Shown one piece after another: positions 1-8,465 of a DNA stretch of 64,000 nt. Under the pieces are notes generated by a model. The model was not told where the DNA came from. It made no database searches and saw only the letters and a list, made by a program, of their open reading frames with translations. Position 1 is the stretch's first letter, and the number at the start of each line of letters is the position of its first letter. This DNA comes from UBA11710 sp049287025 (GTDB lineage Bacteria; Patescibacteriota; Patescibacteriia; Magasanikbacterales; UBA922), in contig JBAQFA010000005.1 in assembly GCA_049287025.1 (NCBI GenBank), forward strand, positions 11,238 through 75,237. The letters are read 5' to 3'. The position numbers and the translations under genes were made by a program.

Positions 1-3000
1 TGCTATAAAAACTGGTCGTCCGCCAGCCGAAGTGACAGCCGAGAATATTGCCAATTTTACGCGCCAGTTAAAGATGTTGGGTTATAGCTTTGCTTGGGAT
101 AGAGTAGTAGACACTACTGATCCAAAATACTACAAATGGACACAATGGATATTTTTACAATTATTTAAACATGGTTTGGCTTATAAAAAAGCCATGCCAA
201 TCAATTGGTGTATTTCTTGTAAAATTGGTTTGGCCAATGAAGAAGTTGTTGACGGTAAATGCGAACGTTGTGGTGGACCAGTAGAAAAGCGCAACAAAGA
301 ACAGTGGATGTTAGCAATTACAAAATATGCTGATAAATTATTGCAAGGTTTGGAAACAGTTGATTATATTCCTCAAGCCAAGATTCAACAGCAGAATTGG
401 ATTGGAAGGTCTGAAGGTATTAATTTTAAACACAAAGTAAAAGGCATGGATTTGGAATTTGAAGTTTATGATTCAATCCCGCAAACTTTCATGGCTCAGA
501 CTTTTGTGATTATTGCTCCAGAACATCCTTATGTTTTTGAAATGGTGAAAGGTACTGAGCGTGAAAAAGAGGTAATGGCCTTTGTGGAAAAAATAAAAAA
601 TAAAAAAGTTGGCGGAAAATTTGATATAGATAGTGATATGGAAGGAATTTTTACTGGTTGCTATTCAGAAAATTATTTGGGGATTGGTCGTGATTTACCA
701 ATTTGGGTAGCAAGTTTTGCTTTAATGGATTATGGCACAGGCATTGTCGGTTGTAGTGCTCATGATGAGCGAGATTATAAGTTTGCCAAAATGTATGATT
801 TACCATTGCATCCAGTATTGTTCCCCAAAGACAAAGAGTTGGCAGAAAAAGTTCGTAGTACAGAAATATTTTATCGTGAATCAGATGGCTTGTTAGAAGA
901 GCCAATTGATTTTAAAGGTAGAAAGTGGGATGAAGTAAGATCTGATATTATTCAATATATTGAAGACAAAGGTTTTGGTAAAAAAGCAGTACATTACAAA
1001 CTTCGCGATTGGGTATTTTCTAGACAGCGTTATTGGGGTGAACCAATTCCACTGGTTTATTGTGAGAATTGTGCTAATAAAAAACCAAAAATATTATATA
1101 TTCATGGAATTTATGGTGGTCCAGATGAAAATTGGGTACCGTGGTTTAAAAAAGCAATGGAAAATAAGGGATATGAGGTTTTGACTCCAGAATTACCAGA
1201 CTCAGACAAATTAGTTGATGAAAAAAAATGGATTGAAATATTAAAAAATTTACCAATTGATAAGGATGATAAGTTGTTTGTGATTGGTCATAGCTATGGC
1301 GCTAGATTTGCTTGTAAGTTTATCGAAGAGAGTGGAATGAAAGTGAAAAAGTTAATCATGGTTGGACCAACTGGCCCAAGTCAAACTGAAAATAATTATG
1401 CCAAATTGCGTGAAGTTGGTTGTAGTGAAGATTCAATAAAAAGTGTACAAGAATTAAGCAAAGAAAATTTTGATTGGAAAAAATTAAATTCATTGATTAG
1501 TAATACAGTAATTTATTTTTCAGATGATGATCCATTCATTCCGTTAACCATGGAAGAAAGTTATAAAGAATTAAAACATACTACGAAAAATTTTGTTGGT
1601 AAAGGCCACTTTAATAAAAGAGCTGGTGTTTTGGAATTGCCAGAATTGTTAGAAGAATTTTCTGATGTTAAAAGACAAAAAGTTTTAATTATTCATGGTT
1701 TTACTGGTAGAGCTGACAAAAATTGGATGCCTTGGATGAAAGAAAAATTAGAATTAGCTGGATTTGAAGTGAGAGTTCCTACTATGACCACTACTGATCA
1801 TCCCGTAATGGAAAAATGGCTAGAAGAACTTTTGCCACTAGTAAAAGATTTTGATGAGAATGATGTCATTATTGGACATAGTATTGGTGGTAGTACCGCT
1901 TTGCATTTGTTAGAACAAATGGAAAATAAAATAGGTCATCTGTATTTGGTAGCACCAGCAGTAGGAGAATTGGCCGATGAAGAAATTAAAAAGAAAAAAG
2001 CTAAAAAGCCAGAGAAAGATTATGACATGGTTAGGGCTTTTTGGGAAATGCCTATCATTTGGAATAAGATTTTGAAAAAAGTTAACCAGGCTAATGTATT
2101 GTATTCTAATACTGACGAAAGTATAAAATCATATGGACATGAATTATGGCCTAATGATTGGCAAATAAAATTTTTAGGTAATCACGGTCATTTTGTGGAT
2201 AAGGAGTATGACGTGTTGTTTGAAAATTTTGTAACGGCCAAAAATACTGGCTGGATTCCACTTCCAGAATCAGAATTACCATTGGAATTACCCAAGGTAG
2301 AAAAATATGAACCAACTGACAATGGTGAGTCACCTTTGGCTGTGATGACTGATTGGGTTAATACCAAATGTCCAGTGTGTGGTGGAGAAGCGAGACGTGA
2401 GACTGATACTATGCCAAATTGGGCTGGGAGTTCTTGGTATTATCTTGCGTATACAATGATGAAAGAAAAAAATGGTGAATATGTTTGGGATAGAGCCAAA
2501 ATGGATTATTGGAATCCAGTGGATTGGTATAATGGGGGAATGGAACATACGGTTTTACATTTGTTGTATTCTAGATTTTGGAATGAATTTTTGTTTGATA
2601 TTGGACTCGTGCCAACTAGTGAACCATATAAAAAACGTACTTCACACGGGATGATTTTGGCGGCTGATGGTGAGAAAATGAGCAAGAGTCGGGGTAATGT
2701 AATTAATCCAGACGAAATGGTAGAGAAATTTGGGACTGATGCTTTCCGGACTTATATAATGTTTATGGGGCCGTTTGATCAGGCGGTAGCCTGGGACACG
2801 AATGGGGTTGTGGGCGTACGAAGATTTTTGGAAAAGGTGTGGAGCATTTTTGATTTTATAAGTGTAAGAAACAAACATTTTGGGAAAGGTGAATGGTGGC
2901 CTAGTGAACAGACAGATAAAAAACTTGCAAAATTGTTGGAGAAGACCATAAAGAAAGTTGGGGAAGATGTAGAAAAATTATCTTTCAATACGGCTATTAG

Positions 3001-3463
3001 TCAGTTAATGATATTTGTAAATGGATATATTGGAGATGTGACAGATAGTTTTGGTAGTCTTAATGATCAAATTCAAAAAATAAAAGAAGAATCTGTCTCT
3101 AATCCGAGTCTTGCGAATAATACCGTTATATCTAAATTTGATTTTGAAAGGTTTATTAAATTACTTTCGCTTTTTGCTCCGCACATCGCCGATGAGATCT
3201 GGGAACGACTTGGTAACAAAGGAAGTGTATCACAGCAAACTTGGCCAGAATATGATCCAGCGTTAATTATTGATGACGTGATTACTGTAGTGGCACAAGT
3301 AAATGGCAAAGTACGGGATGAATTTCAAGTGCCAGTAGATATTAGTGAAGAGGAAATTAAAACCATGGCTCTCGCTTCAGACAAAGTTCAGAAGTGGTTA
3401 GAAGGAAAAGAACCAAAAAAAGTGATTTATGTGAAGGGGAGACTAGTCTCAATAGTTGTCTAG
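1..3463 (+). CDS. leuS: Leucyl-tRNA synthetase, 5'-truncated by the window, with two inserted serine-hydrolase domains
   Basis: Charges tRNA-Leu with leucine in the cytoplasm. The frame is open from base 2, so the real start and the HIGH motif lie upstream. Counting from the GTG at 32, I see the Cys4 zinc module (CISC...CERC, about 60-82), the CP1 editing domain ending in DERDYKFAK (about 245), the stretch RYWGEPIP (about 337), KMSKSRGNVINP (about 885) and the usual C-terminal VNGKVRDEF region. Between YCENC (about 347) and TGWIPLPE (739), where normal LeuRS has only a short turn, sit about 390 extra residues. These form two similar alpha/beta-hydrolase (RBBP9/YdeN-like) domains. Domain 1 has IHG, GHSYG (Ser421), a DDDP acid and GKGHF; domain 2 has IHGFTG, GHSIGG (Ser617), NTDES and NHGHF. 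Reading frame and synthetase motifs are intact on both sides, so this is an insertion and not an assembly join. The role of the hydrolases is unknown. Confidence 0.95.
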   Translation, partial: AIKTGRPPAEVTAENIANFTRQLKMLGYSFAWDRVVDTTDPKYYKWTQWIFLQLFKHGLAYKKAMPINWCISCKIGLANEEVVDGKCERCGGPVEKRNKEQWMLAITKYADKLLQGLETVDYIPQAKIQQQNWIGRSEGINFKHKVKGMDLEFEVYDSIPQTFMAQTFVIIAPEHPYVFEMVKGTEREKEVMAFVEKIKNKKVGGKFDIDSDMEGIFTGCYSENYLGIGRDLPIWVASFALMDYGTGIVGCSAHDERDYKFAKMYDLPLHPVLFPKDKELAEKVRSTEIFYRESDGLLEEPIDFKGRKWDEVRSDIIQYIEDKGFGKKAVHYKLRDWVFSRQRYWGEPIPLVYCENCANKKPKILYIHGIYGGPDENWVPWFKKAMENKGYEVLTPELPDSDKLVDEKKWIEILKNLPIDKDDKLFVIGHSYGARFACKFIEESGMKVKKLIMVGPTGPSQTENNYAKLREVGCSEDSIKSVQELSKENFDWKKLNSLISNTVIYFSDDDPFIPLTMEESYKELKHTTKNFVGKGHFNKRAGVLELPELLEEFSDVKRQKVLIIHGFTGRADKNWMPWMKEKLELAGFEVRVPTMTTTDHPVMEKWLEELLPLVKDFDENDVIIGHSIGGSTALHLLEQMENKIGHLYLVAPAVGELADEEIKKKKAKKPEKDYDMVRAFWEMPIIWNKILKKVNQANVLYSNTDESIKSYGHELWPNDWQIKFLGNHGHFVDKEYDVLFENFVTAKNTGWIPLPESELPLELPKVEKYEPTDNGESPLAVMTDWVNTKCPVCGGEARRETDTMPNWAGSSWYYLAYTMMKEKNGEYVWDRAKMDYWNPVDWYNGGMEHTVLHLLYSRFWNEFLFDIGLVPTSEPYKKRTSHGMILAADGEKMSKSRGNVINPDEMVEKFGTDAFRTYIMFMGPFDQAVAWDTNGVVGVRRFLEKVWSIFDFISVRNKHFGKGEWWPSEQTDKKLAKLLEKTIKKVGEDVEKLSFNTAISQLMIFVNGYIGDVTDSFGSLNDQIQKIKEESVSNPSLANNTVISKFDFERFIKLLSLFAPHIADEIWERLGNKGSVSQQTWPEYDPALIIDDVITVVAQVNGKVRDEFQVPVDISEEEIKTMALASDKVQKWLEGKEPKKVIYVKGRLVSIVV

Positions 3464-3466
3464 AAT

Positions 3467-3548
3467 AGAACACAAAATTTACAAATTATTTCAAATTAAC
3501 TCAAATATGATTTGCGAAAATTTGTTAAATTTGGGTGATTTGAGTTCT
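3467..3548. repeat. Long imperfect intergenic hairpin
   Basis: The gap between leuS and comEC begins AGAACACAAAATTT and ends GGTGATTTGAGTTCT. The two arms are imperfectly complementary and built from repeated AAATT/CAAAT words. There is no T-run typical of a strong intrinsic terminator. It is one of many such word-repeat hairpins in gaps of this genome. Confidence 0.6.
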
Positions 3549-3563
3549 ATTAATTAGGAGGGT

Positions 3564-5036
3564 ATGTTAGAAAAAATAATCAATTCAAAAAGCAAAACGT
3601 TTCTGACGCTTTGCTTTTCTTTTTTGTTAGGGATTATTAGCGTATCACTTTTAGAATGGAAAATAGATTTTGTATATTTATATTTGGCATTATTTATTTT
3701 GGTGACATTTTTAATAATATTTTGGAAAGAGAAGGGAAAAAGATTTTTGATTTTTTGTTTTCTTGTTTTTTTGATAGGGGTGGGGAGATATTTAATAGCT
3801 TTTCCATTTTCAGAAATAGAGATTGGTAAACAAGATATTGTCGGTTATGTATCAGCCGAGCCAGATGTAAGAATGGACGGTGTACGTTATATAATCAAGA
3901 TAAAAAATACACATAACAAAATACAGGATAATTTAATTGGAAAAAATGTTTATGTAAAGACCTTGCTTTATCCTAGATTCAACTATGGAGATACTTTGGA
4001 ATTGAAATGTGATTTACAAAAACCAGAAATTATTAATGATTTTCGCTATGATATGTATTTGGCTAGATATGGTGTATTTTCTGTTTGTGAAGATGCAAAG
4101 ATTAAAAAAATCGGAAGCGGTGAAGGTAATAATATTCTTGCAGGAATTTTTAATTTGAAAAACGTCATTGCTGATAGAATAAATAAATTATGGCATGAAC
4201 CCAATGCGAGTTTTATGGCTGGTTTGCTCTATGGTTATCGCGGGGGCTTGGGAGAACTAAATGACATGTTTAGCCGAACTGGTGTCACACATATTGTGGC
4301 CATTTCCGGGTATAATATTAGTTTGATCGCATCTATTTTAATTGCGATTTGTATTAATCTTTATATTCCGCGTAAAAAAGCCTTTTGGTTAATTACTGCT
4401 GGAATTATTTTGTTTGTGATTTTTACTGGGGCGAGTGCGTCGGTGGTGCGGGCTGGGATTATGGGTATTATAGTACTCCTCGCCAAACAAGTGGGTAGGA
4501 CTTCGCAAGTCGGTAATGTTTTGGTTTTGACCGCAGTGGTTATGTCATTACAAAATCCGTTTATTTTACTTTGGGACGCTGGCTTTCAACTTTCATTTAT
4601 TTCTACTCTAGGTTTGGTGTATATCACACCAGTGATTAGAAATTGGTTTGACAGAGTACCAGAATTTTTGGGCATTCGCGAATCATTAATTTCTACTTTG
4701 TCAGCCATTACGGCTACTCTGCCCTTAATATTATTTCAGTTTGGGCGGTTATCAATTGTGGCGCCAATCGTGAATATCTTGATATTATGGATTATCCCGA
4801 CTATAATGATGTTAGGCTTTTTTGCGGTTGTAATAAGTTTTGTATTTATGCCTTTAGGTGAAATAATCGCTTGGATTGGTTGGGTGGGATTGCAGTATAT
4901 TATAAAAGTGGTAGAATTTTTTGCGAGTTTGAAATGGTCTGCCGTGGATTTGACTGTGCCGTGGTGGGGGATGATTTGTTTGTATTTAGTATTACTCTAT
5001 TGGATAAGTGTAAAAAGGATTGAGCAAAATAAATAA
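3564..5036 (+). CDS. comEC: ComEC/Rec2 competence channel, membrane part only
   Basis: Predicted inner-membrane channel that passes single-stranded DNA into the cell during natural transformation. The 490-residue protein has two or three N-terminal membrane segments, a soluble stretch around 90-185 (GYVSAEPDVRMDGVRYII, the DUF4131-like region), then the Competence domain with FMAGLLYGYRGGL and the conserved HIVAISGYN (about 243-251), followed by many hydrophobic helices. Full-length ComEC proteins usually end in a metallo-beta-lactamase domain. Here the protein stops after the last membrane helix, and that domain is a separate gene at 5869, one gene away. An AGGAGG lies only two bases before the ATG, an unusually short spacing. 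Uptake of DNA is the family role; the presence of the rest of the machinery cannot be seen here. Confidence 0.88.
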   Translation: MLEKIINSKSKTFLTLCFSFLLGIISVSLLEWKIDFVYLYLALFILVTFLIIFWKEKGKRFLIFCFLVFLIGVGRYLIAFPFSEIEIGKQDIVGYVSAEPDVRMDGVRYIIKIKNTHNKIQDNLIGKNVYVKTLLYPRFNYGDTLELKCDLQKPEIINDFRYDMYLARYGVFSVCEDAKIKKIGSGEGNNILAGIFNLKNVIADRINKLWHEPNASFMAGLLYGYRGGLGELNDMFSRTGVTHIVAISGYNISLIASILIAICINLYIPRKKAFWLITAGIILFVIFTGASASVVRAGIMGIIVLLAKQVGRTSQVGNVLVLTAVVMSLQNPFILLWDAGFQLSFISTLGLVYITPVIRNWFDRVPEFLGIRESLISTLSAITATLPLILFQFGRLSIVAPIVNILILWIIPTIMMLGFFAVVISFVFMPLGEIIAWIGWVGLQYIIKVVEFFASLKWSAVDLTVPWWGMICLYLVLLYWISVKRIEQNK

Positions 5037-5042
5037 TTTTCA

Positions 5043-5119
5043 GCAAAGATTTATAAGATTTATATGATGTGATTGGTTTCACTAAAAGTTGGCATCTTAT
5101 AAATCATATAAATCTTTGC
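5043..5119. repeat. Near-perfect intergenic inverted repeat
   Basis: The left arm starts GCAAAGATTTATAAG and the right arm ends ATATAAATCTTTGC. About 27 bases on each side pair almost completely around a 23-base loop. It separates comEC from the methyltransferase gene. It could end or punctuate transcription, but there is no T-tract. Confidence 0.7.
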
Positions 5120-5142
5120 AAAAGATGAACGTATAACAATTT

Positions 5143-5760
5143 ATGTCAAAAGTAAAAATATTGTCTTCAAAACAAGGTTACAATTTAGTAGTAGATTATT
5201 ATGCCAAAAAAGAGAAGTATTGGGATAGTTTTGAAAAAGACCAGGTTTTGCCTTTGCTTGGTGATATTAAAGATAAAAAAATATTAGATGTCGGGGCAGG
5301 GAATGGGCGTCTAGCTTCGCGTTTGGTAAAGGAAGGAACAGAGGTGACCGCACTGGATGTTTCAGAAGAAATGTTAAAAAAGATTGACCAAAAATTTAAC
5401 AAAAATTTAACAAAAATTAAAACAGTGATTGGTGACGCAGAGTGTTTGCCGTTTGAAGATAGTAGTTTTGACATCGTAATTGCGACTTTTTTGATTGTGC
5501 ATTTGAAAGATTTGAATTTATTTTTTGATGAGGTTTATCGCGTGTTAAAACCCGGCGGGAAATTTTTAGTGACCAATATAAATCAACGTAAGGCTCCAGA
5601 AATAAAAACTGAACAAGGCCTGGTGGAGATTGAATCATATTATCACAGGCCAGAACAAGTAGTGGAGGATTTAGAGGTTTTGGCTTTTAAAGTAGAAGAG
5701 AATAAATTTATTAAAGAGGGGGAAGTGTGGGTGAATCAAATAATTTTTGCAATCAAATAA
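5143..5760 (+). CDS. Class I SAM-dependent methyltransferase
   Basis: A 205-residue soluble Rossmann methyltransferase. Motif I is ILDVGAGNGRLA (about 47-58), motif II is the acidic end VTALDVSEEML, motif III is IGDAECLPF (the usual xGDxxxLPF), followed by FDIVIATFLIVHL and the RVLKPGGKFLV strand. This is the Methyltransf_11/25 pattern used by enzymes acting on small molecules, lipids, quinones or tRNA; nothing visible fixes the substrate. It lies between the two halves of ComEC, with a hairpin on each side, so it may be a separate transcription unit. Assignment to the superfamily is firm; the specific role is unknown. Confidence 0.88.
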   Translation: MSKVKILSSKQGYNLVVDYYAKKEKYWDSFEKDQVLPLLGDIKDKKILDVGAGNGRLASRLVKEGTEVTALDVSEEMLKKIDQKFNKNLTKIKTVIGDAECLPFEDSSFDIVIATFLIVHLKDLNLFFDEVYRVLKPGGKFLVTNINQRKAPEIKTEQGLVEIESYYHRPEQVVEDLEVLAFKVEENKFIKEGEVWVNQIIFAIK

Positions 5761-5864
5761 GCTTGCAAGGCTTACTAGGCTAACAATGCTTAAAAGGCTA
5801 AAAATTATATATTTGTATAAAATGTGAGCTTTGTAGGCTTTGTAGGCTTTGTGAGCCTTTTGTT
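5761..5864. repeat. AGGCT word-repeat intergenic element
   Basis: The gap is filled by copies of AGGCT/AAGCC words: GCAAGGCTTACTAGGCT on the left and TTTGTAGGCTTTGTAGGCT plus GAGCC on the right, with an AT-rich middle. It reads open into the following gene and would add a false leader to its protein. The same family recurs near 26890, 29790, 44640 and 62975. Confidence 0.65.
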
Positions 5865-5868
5865 AATT

Positions 5869-6795
5869 ATGAAAAAAACAATATTGTTTATCACAATTTT
5901 ACTTTTAGTTGTACTTGGTTTGCTTTTTTTTATTAAAAAAGACAAAGTTATTTCTAATGAAAATACAAACTTAACCACAGAACAACAAGATAAATTAAAA
6001 ATAACTTTCCTTGATGTTGGCCAAGGTGATGCGACATTTATAGAATTTCCAGACGGACAACAGATGCTCGTGGATTGTGCGATTGATGGGCGAATTTTGG
6101 AAGCTTTAGGTAGGGTAATGGATTACTATGATCATGATATTGATTATTTATTAATCACTCATCCTGATTCAGATCATTACGGTGGCTGTGCCGAAGTATT
6201 AAAAAGATTTGATGTAAAAAATATTATTTATAATGGAACAAAAAAAGAGTATGATGATTTTTGGGTAGCATTTTGGCAAGCAGTTCAGGCTGAGCAGGCA
6301 AAATATGTTGAAGTTGATCATGAAGATGTTTGGGAAATTGCCAGTACTAGTTTGCATTGGTTATATCCAGATCAACCCTTAGCCCTAGCCACTAGCACTT
6401 GGCAAAAGGAAAGTAACAATGGGTCAATTGTTTTTGAATTAAATTATAATGGTAAAGAAGCTTTGTTTATGGGCGATGCTGAAATTGATTTGGAAAAATA
6501 TTTATTAAATACCTATGGTGAACAATTAGAGACTGATATATTGAAGGTAGGGCATCATGGTAGTTCTGGAGCATCACATCAAGAATTTGTGGATGTAGTC
6601 AGCCCAGAATATGCCATATTTTCCGCTGGCAAAAATAATCAATTTGGTCATCCATCGCCGAGAGTGGAAAAAAGATTAGAGCGAGCTTCTAGCACGATTT
6701 GGCGGACCGATTTGGGTGGTGATATTGTTTGTGAAATAGGAGATTTGATTAATTGTAATTATAAAAATATTTATGTGGACCAAAAAACAAATTAA
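5869..6795 (+). CDS. ComEC-type metallo-beta-lactamase-fold protein, membrane-anchored
   Basis: 308 residues with one N-terminal membrane helix (ILFITILLLVVLGLLFFI), then a metallo-beta-lactamase fold. Motifs visible are FLDVGQGDATFIEFPDG, ITHPDSDHYGG (the metal-binding HxDxDH form typical of ComEC C-terminal domains), the MGDAEIDLE strand and VGHHGSSGAS. I infer that it supplies the nuclease-like domain missing from the ComEC core encoded upstream, facing the cell exterior. The ATG at 5869 is chosen because the open frame before it (from 5824) only translates the AGGCT repeat. The 3' end overlaps the next gene by 23 bases, which suggests translational coupling. A stand-alone secreted hydrolase is the alternative. 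Confidence 0.85.
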   Translation: MKKTILFITILLLVVLGLLFFIKKDKVISNENTNLTTEQQDKLKITFLDVGQGDATFIEFPDGQQMLVDCAIDGRILEALGRVMDYYDHDIDYLLITHPDSDHYGGCAEVLKRFDVKNIIYNGTKKEYDDFWVAFWQAVQAEQAKYVEVDHEDVWEIASTSLHWLYPDQPLALATSTWQKESNNGSIVFELNYNGKEALFMGDAEIDLEKYLLNTYGEQLETDILKVGHHGSSGASHQEFVDVVSPEYAIFSAGKNNQFGHPSPRVEKRLERASSTIWRTDLGGDIVCEIGDLINCNYKNIYVDQKTN

Positions 6796-7510
6796 ACAAC
6801 ATTTTGAAGCGGGAGAGAAATTAGGCCTTATAAAAAATGAAGTGGCTGATTTTATTCGTAATAACAAAAATATAAATGAATTATTGGTACAAAAATTTGT
6901 TTTGAAAAGAATGAAAGAGTGTGGAATGAAAATGGATAAAATGAAACCAATTGTCGCTTTTGGGAAAAATACGTCCAATGTTCATTATTTTGTTTCTAGA
7001 AAAAGTAATCGTAAATTAAAGCCAGATACTTTAATATTATTGGATATTTGGGCAAGGTTAAATCAACCCAAAGCGCCTTATGCTGATATGACGTGGATGT
7101 TTTATTATGGAAAAAAGACACCAGCCAAACTAGAACAATTATTTAAAAAAGTTTTAATCGCGCGTGATTTGGCCTTGAGAAAAATGAAACATAATTTAAA
7201 ATCTAAATTGCCTGTAGTTGGTAAAGAAATGAATGAATTAGTGAGAAAATATTTTGGTAAATTAGAAAAGAATCTTAAACACAGTCTTGGTCATTCTTTA
7301 GGAACTCTTAGTCCACACGGTATTTATGTTGGTTTCCATCGCCGAGATAAAAAACCAATTGTTAATGAACTAGCTTATACGATTGAACCAGGTTTATATT
7401 TTGCCAATCGATATGGATTTAGAAGTGAAATTGATGTTTTTGTAGAAAAAAATGGAGGAATAGTAATTACTACACCGGTGCAGAGGAAAATTGAGCGCAT
7501 TTACAAATAG
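6773..7510 (+). CDS. M24 family metallopeptidase (aminopeptidase P-like)
   Basis: 245-residue soluble protein of the pita-bread M24 fold, which removes N-terminal residues from peptides, often Xaa-Pro. All five expected metal ligands can be placed: Asp in LLDIWARL (about 90), Asp in YADMTW (about 105), His174 in GHSLGTLSPHG, Glu205 in TIEPGLYF and Glu in RSEIDVFV (about 218). It is much shorter than full aminopeptidase P because the N-terminal creatinase-like domain is reduced to about 60 residues. Overlap with the preceding metallo-beta-lactamase gene indicates co-transcription. The substrate is not determined. Confidence 0.85.
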   Translation: MWTKKQIKQHFEAGEKLGLIKNEVADFIRNNKNINELLVQKFVLKRMKECGMKMDKMKPIVAFGKNTSNVHYFVSRKSNRKLKPDTLILLDIWARLNQPKAPYADMTWMFYYGKKTPAKLEQLFKKVLIARDLALRKMKHNLKSKLPVVGKEMNELVRKYFGKLEKNLKHSLGHSLGTLSPHGIYVGFHRRDKKPIVNELAYTIEPGLYFANRYGFRSEIDVFVEKNGGIVITTPVQRKIERIYK

Positions 7511-7568
7511 GCTATTTTTTGCTAGACTATATTTATTCCTTATTCTTTAATCCTTATTCCTTTTTAAT

Positions 7569-7907
7569 ATGAAACTATTACTTCGTTGGGTTATAAATGC
7601 TGGCGTTTTATTGCTCCTAGCTAATTATTTACCAGGCATTGCGGTCACAGGTTGGTATTCAGCTCTAATCGCGGCCTTGGTATTAGGTTTGGTCAATGCT
7701 CTCATTCGTCCCTTGTTTATTTTATTAACTTTACCAGTAAATATTTTAACACTAGGTTTATTTACTTTAGTGATTAATGCTTTGTTATTTTGGTTTGTTG
7801 GGACTGTCGTGCAAGGATTTTTGGTTGTGGGTTTCTGGCCGGCATTTTGGGGTGCATTGGTGATGTCGATTGTGAGTTGGATTTTGAGTAGTTTATTGAA
7901 AAAATAA
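7569..7907 (+). CDS. YvlD/phage-holin-IV family membrane protein
   Basis: 112-residue integral membrane protein with four hydrophobic helices. The family signature is visible: an N-terminal LLLRWVINAGVLLLLANYLPGI, then LVLGLVNALIRPLFILLTLPVNILTLGLF, and a final SWILSSLLKK. The family (Phage_holin_4_2, YvlD) is widespread in chromosomes, and its members are not known to be lytic. Its biochemical role is not established. It is followed after three bases by another membrane protein gene, so the two are probably co-transcribed. Confidence 0.85.
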   Translation: MKLLLRWVINAGVLLLLANYLPGIAVTGWYSALIAALVLGLVNALIRPLFILLTLPVNILTLGLFTLVINALLFWFVGTVVQGFLVVGFWPAFWGALVMSIVSWILSSLLKK

Positions 7908-7910
7908 TTT

Positions 7911-8447
7911 ATGAAAATTAAAAATTTTAAAAGTGTATTATATTGGATTTTATTGAGCTTCTTCTTGCTTATTGCACTTGCGATAGTTTTTTCTTTTTTA
8001 GGAGAGCCAGATGAAATAAATAATAGGTGGAATGATTTATTTGTGCTTTTGTTTTTAGGTGGAAATATTTTTATATTGTTTTACCTAGTAAGAAAAACAT
8101 CTATTAGTAATATTAAAAGTTTACTACTTTTCTTTACTTCTATTTTTATTGCCATGTTGTCATATGGTTTTATATATCTATTTATTAAATTAATTTTACC
8201 AAAAGTTACAACAGTGCAGTTAACGTTTATTCCGCTTATTATAATAACAATCTATGTATACTTTGTAGCTCGTTTTTTTAATATAGAAAAATTTAATTCT
8301 CATCTTGCAAAGCATCCGGCTGTTTTAGGTTCGTTGTCTATATTTTTTAATGCGTTTGTTTTTATAGCACTTCTGTGGTTACAGTTACGCATACATTATA
8401 AATTAGTAGATCTTAAAAAAGGTAAAACTGAAATATTGTATACTTAA
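7911..8447 (+). CDS. Hypothetical membrane protein with about five helices
   Basis: I do not recognise a family. The 178-residue product has about five hydrophobic segments (near residues 10-30, 42-60, 67-95, 98-118 and 140-163) joined by short charged loops, and ends in a basic tail. It starts three bases after the YvlD-like gene and ends 18 bases before the UMP kinase gene, so it sits inside a plus-strand operon. Base composition matches the AT-rich neighbours. A structural or transport role in the cytoplasmic membrane is possible but not shown. Confidence 0.7.
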   Translation: MKIKNFKSVLYWILLSFFLLIALAIVFSFLGEPDEINNRWNDLFVLLFLGGNIFILFYLVRKTSISNIKSLLLFFTSIFIAMLSYGFIYLFIKLILPKVTTVQLTFIPLIIITIYVYFVARFFNIEKFNSHLAKHPAVLGSLSIFFNAFVFIALLWLQLRIHYKLVDLKKGKTEILYT

Positions 8448-8465
8448 ATATTTTATAAAAAAAGT

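Noticed and set aside
1070..2250. Intein in leuS
   Set aside because: No intein splice-junction Cys/Ser...His-Asn motif is visible; GxSxG and late His show hydrolase domains instead.
5824..5868. N-terminal extension (SFVGFVGFVSLLLI) of the metallo-beta-lactamase protein
   Set aside because: It is a translation of AGGCT repeat words; the ATG at 5869 gives a normal signal/anchor start.
6773..7510. Methionine aminopeptidase
   Set aside because: Has the M24 ligands, but the sequence around them (LLDIWARL, GHSLGTLSPHG) is closer to the aminopeptidase P branch and lacks typical Map motifs.
7569..7907. Prophage holin
   Set aside because: The YvlD/holin-IV family is chromosomal and there are no phage genes around it.
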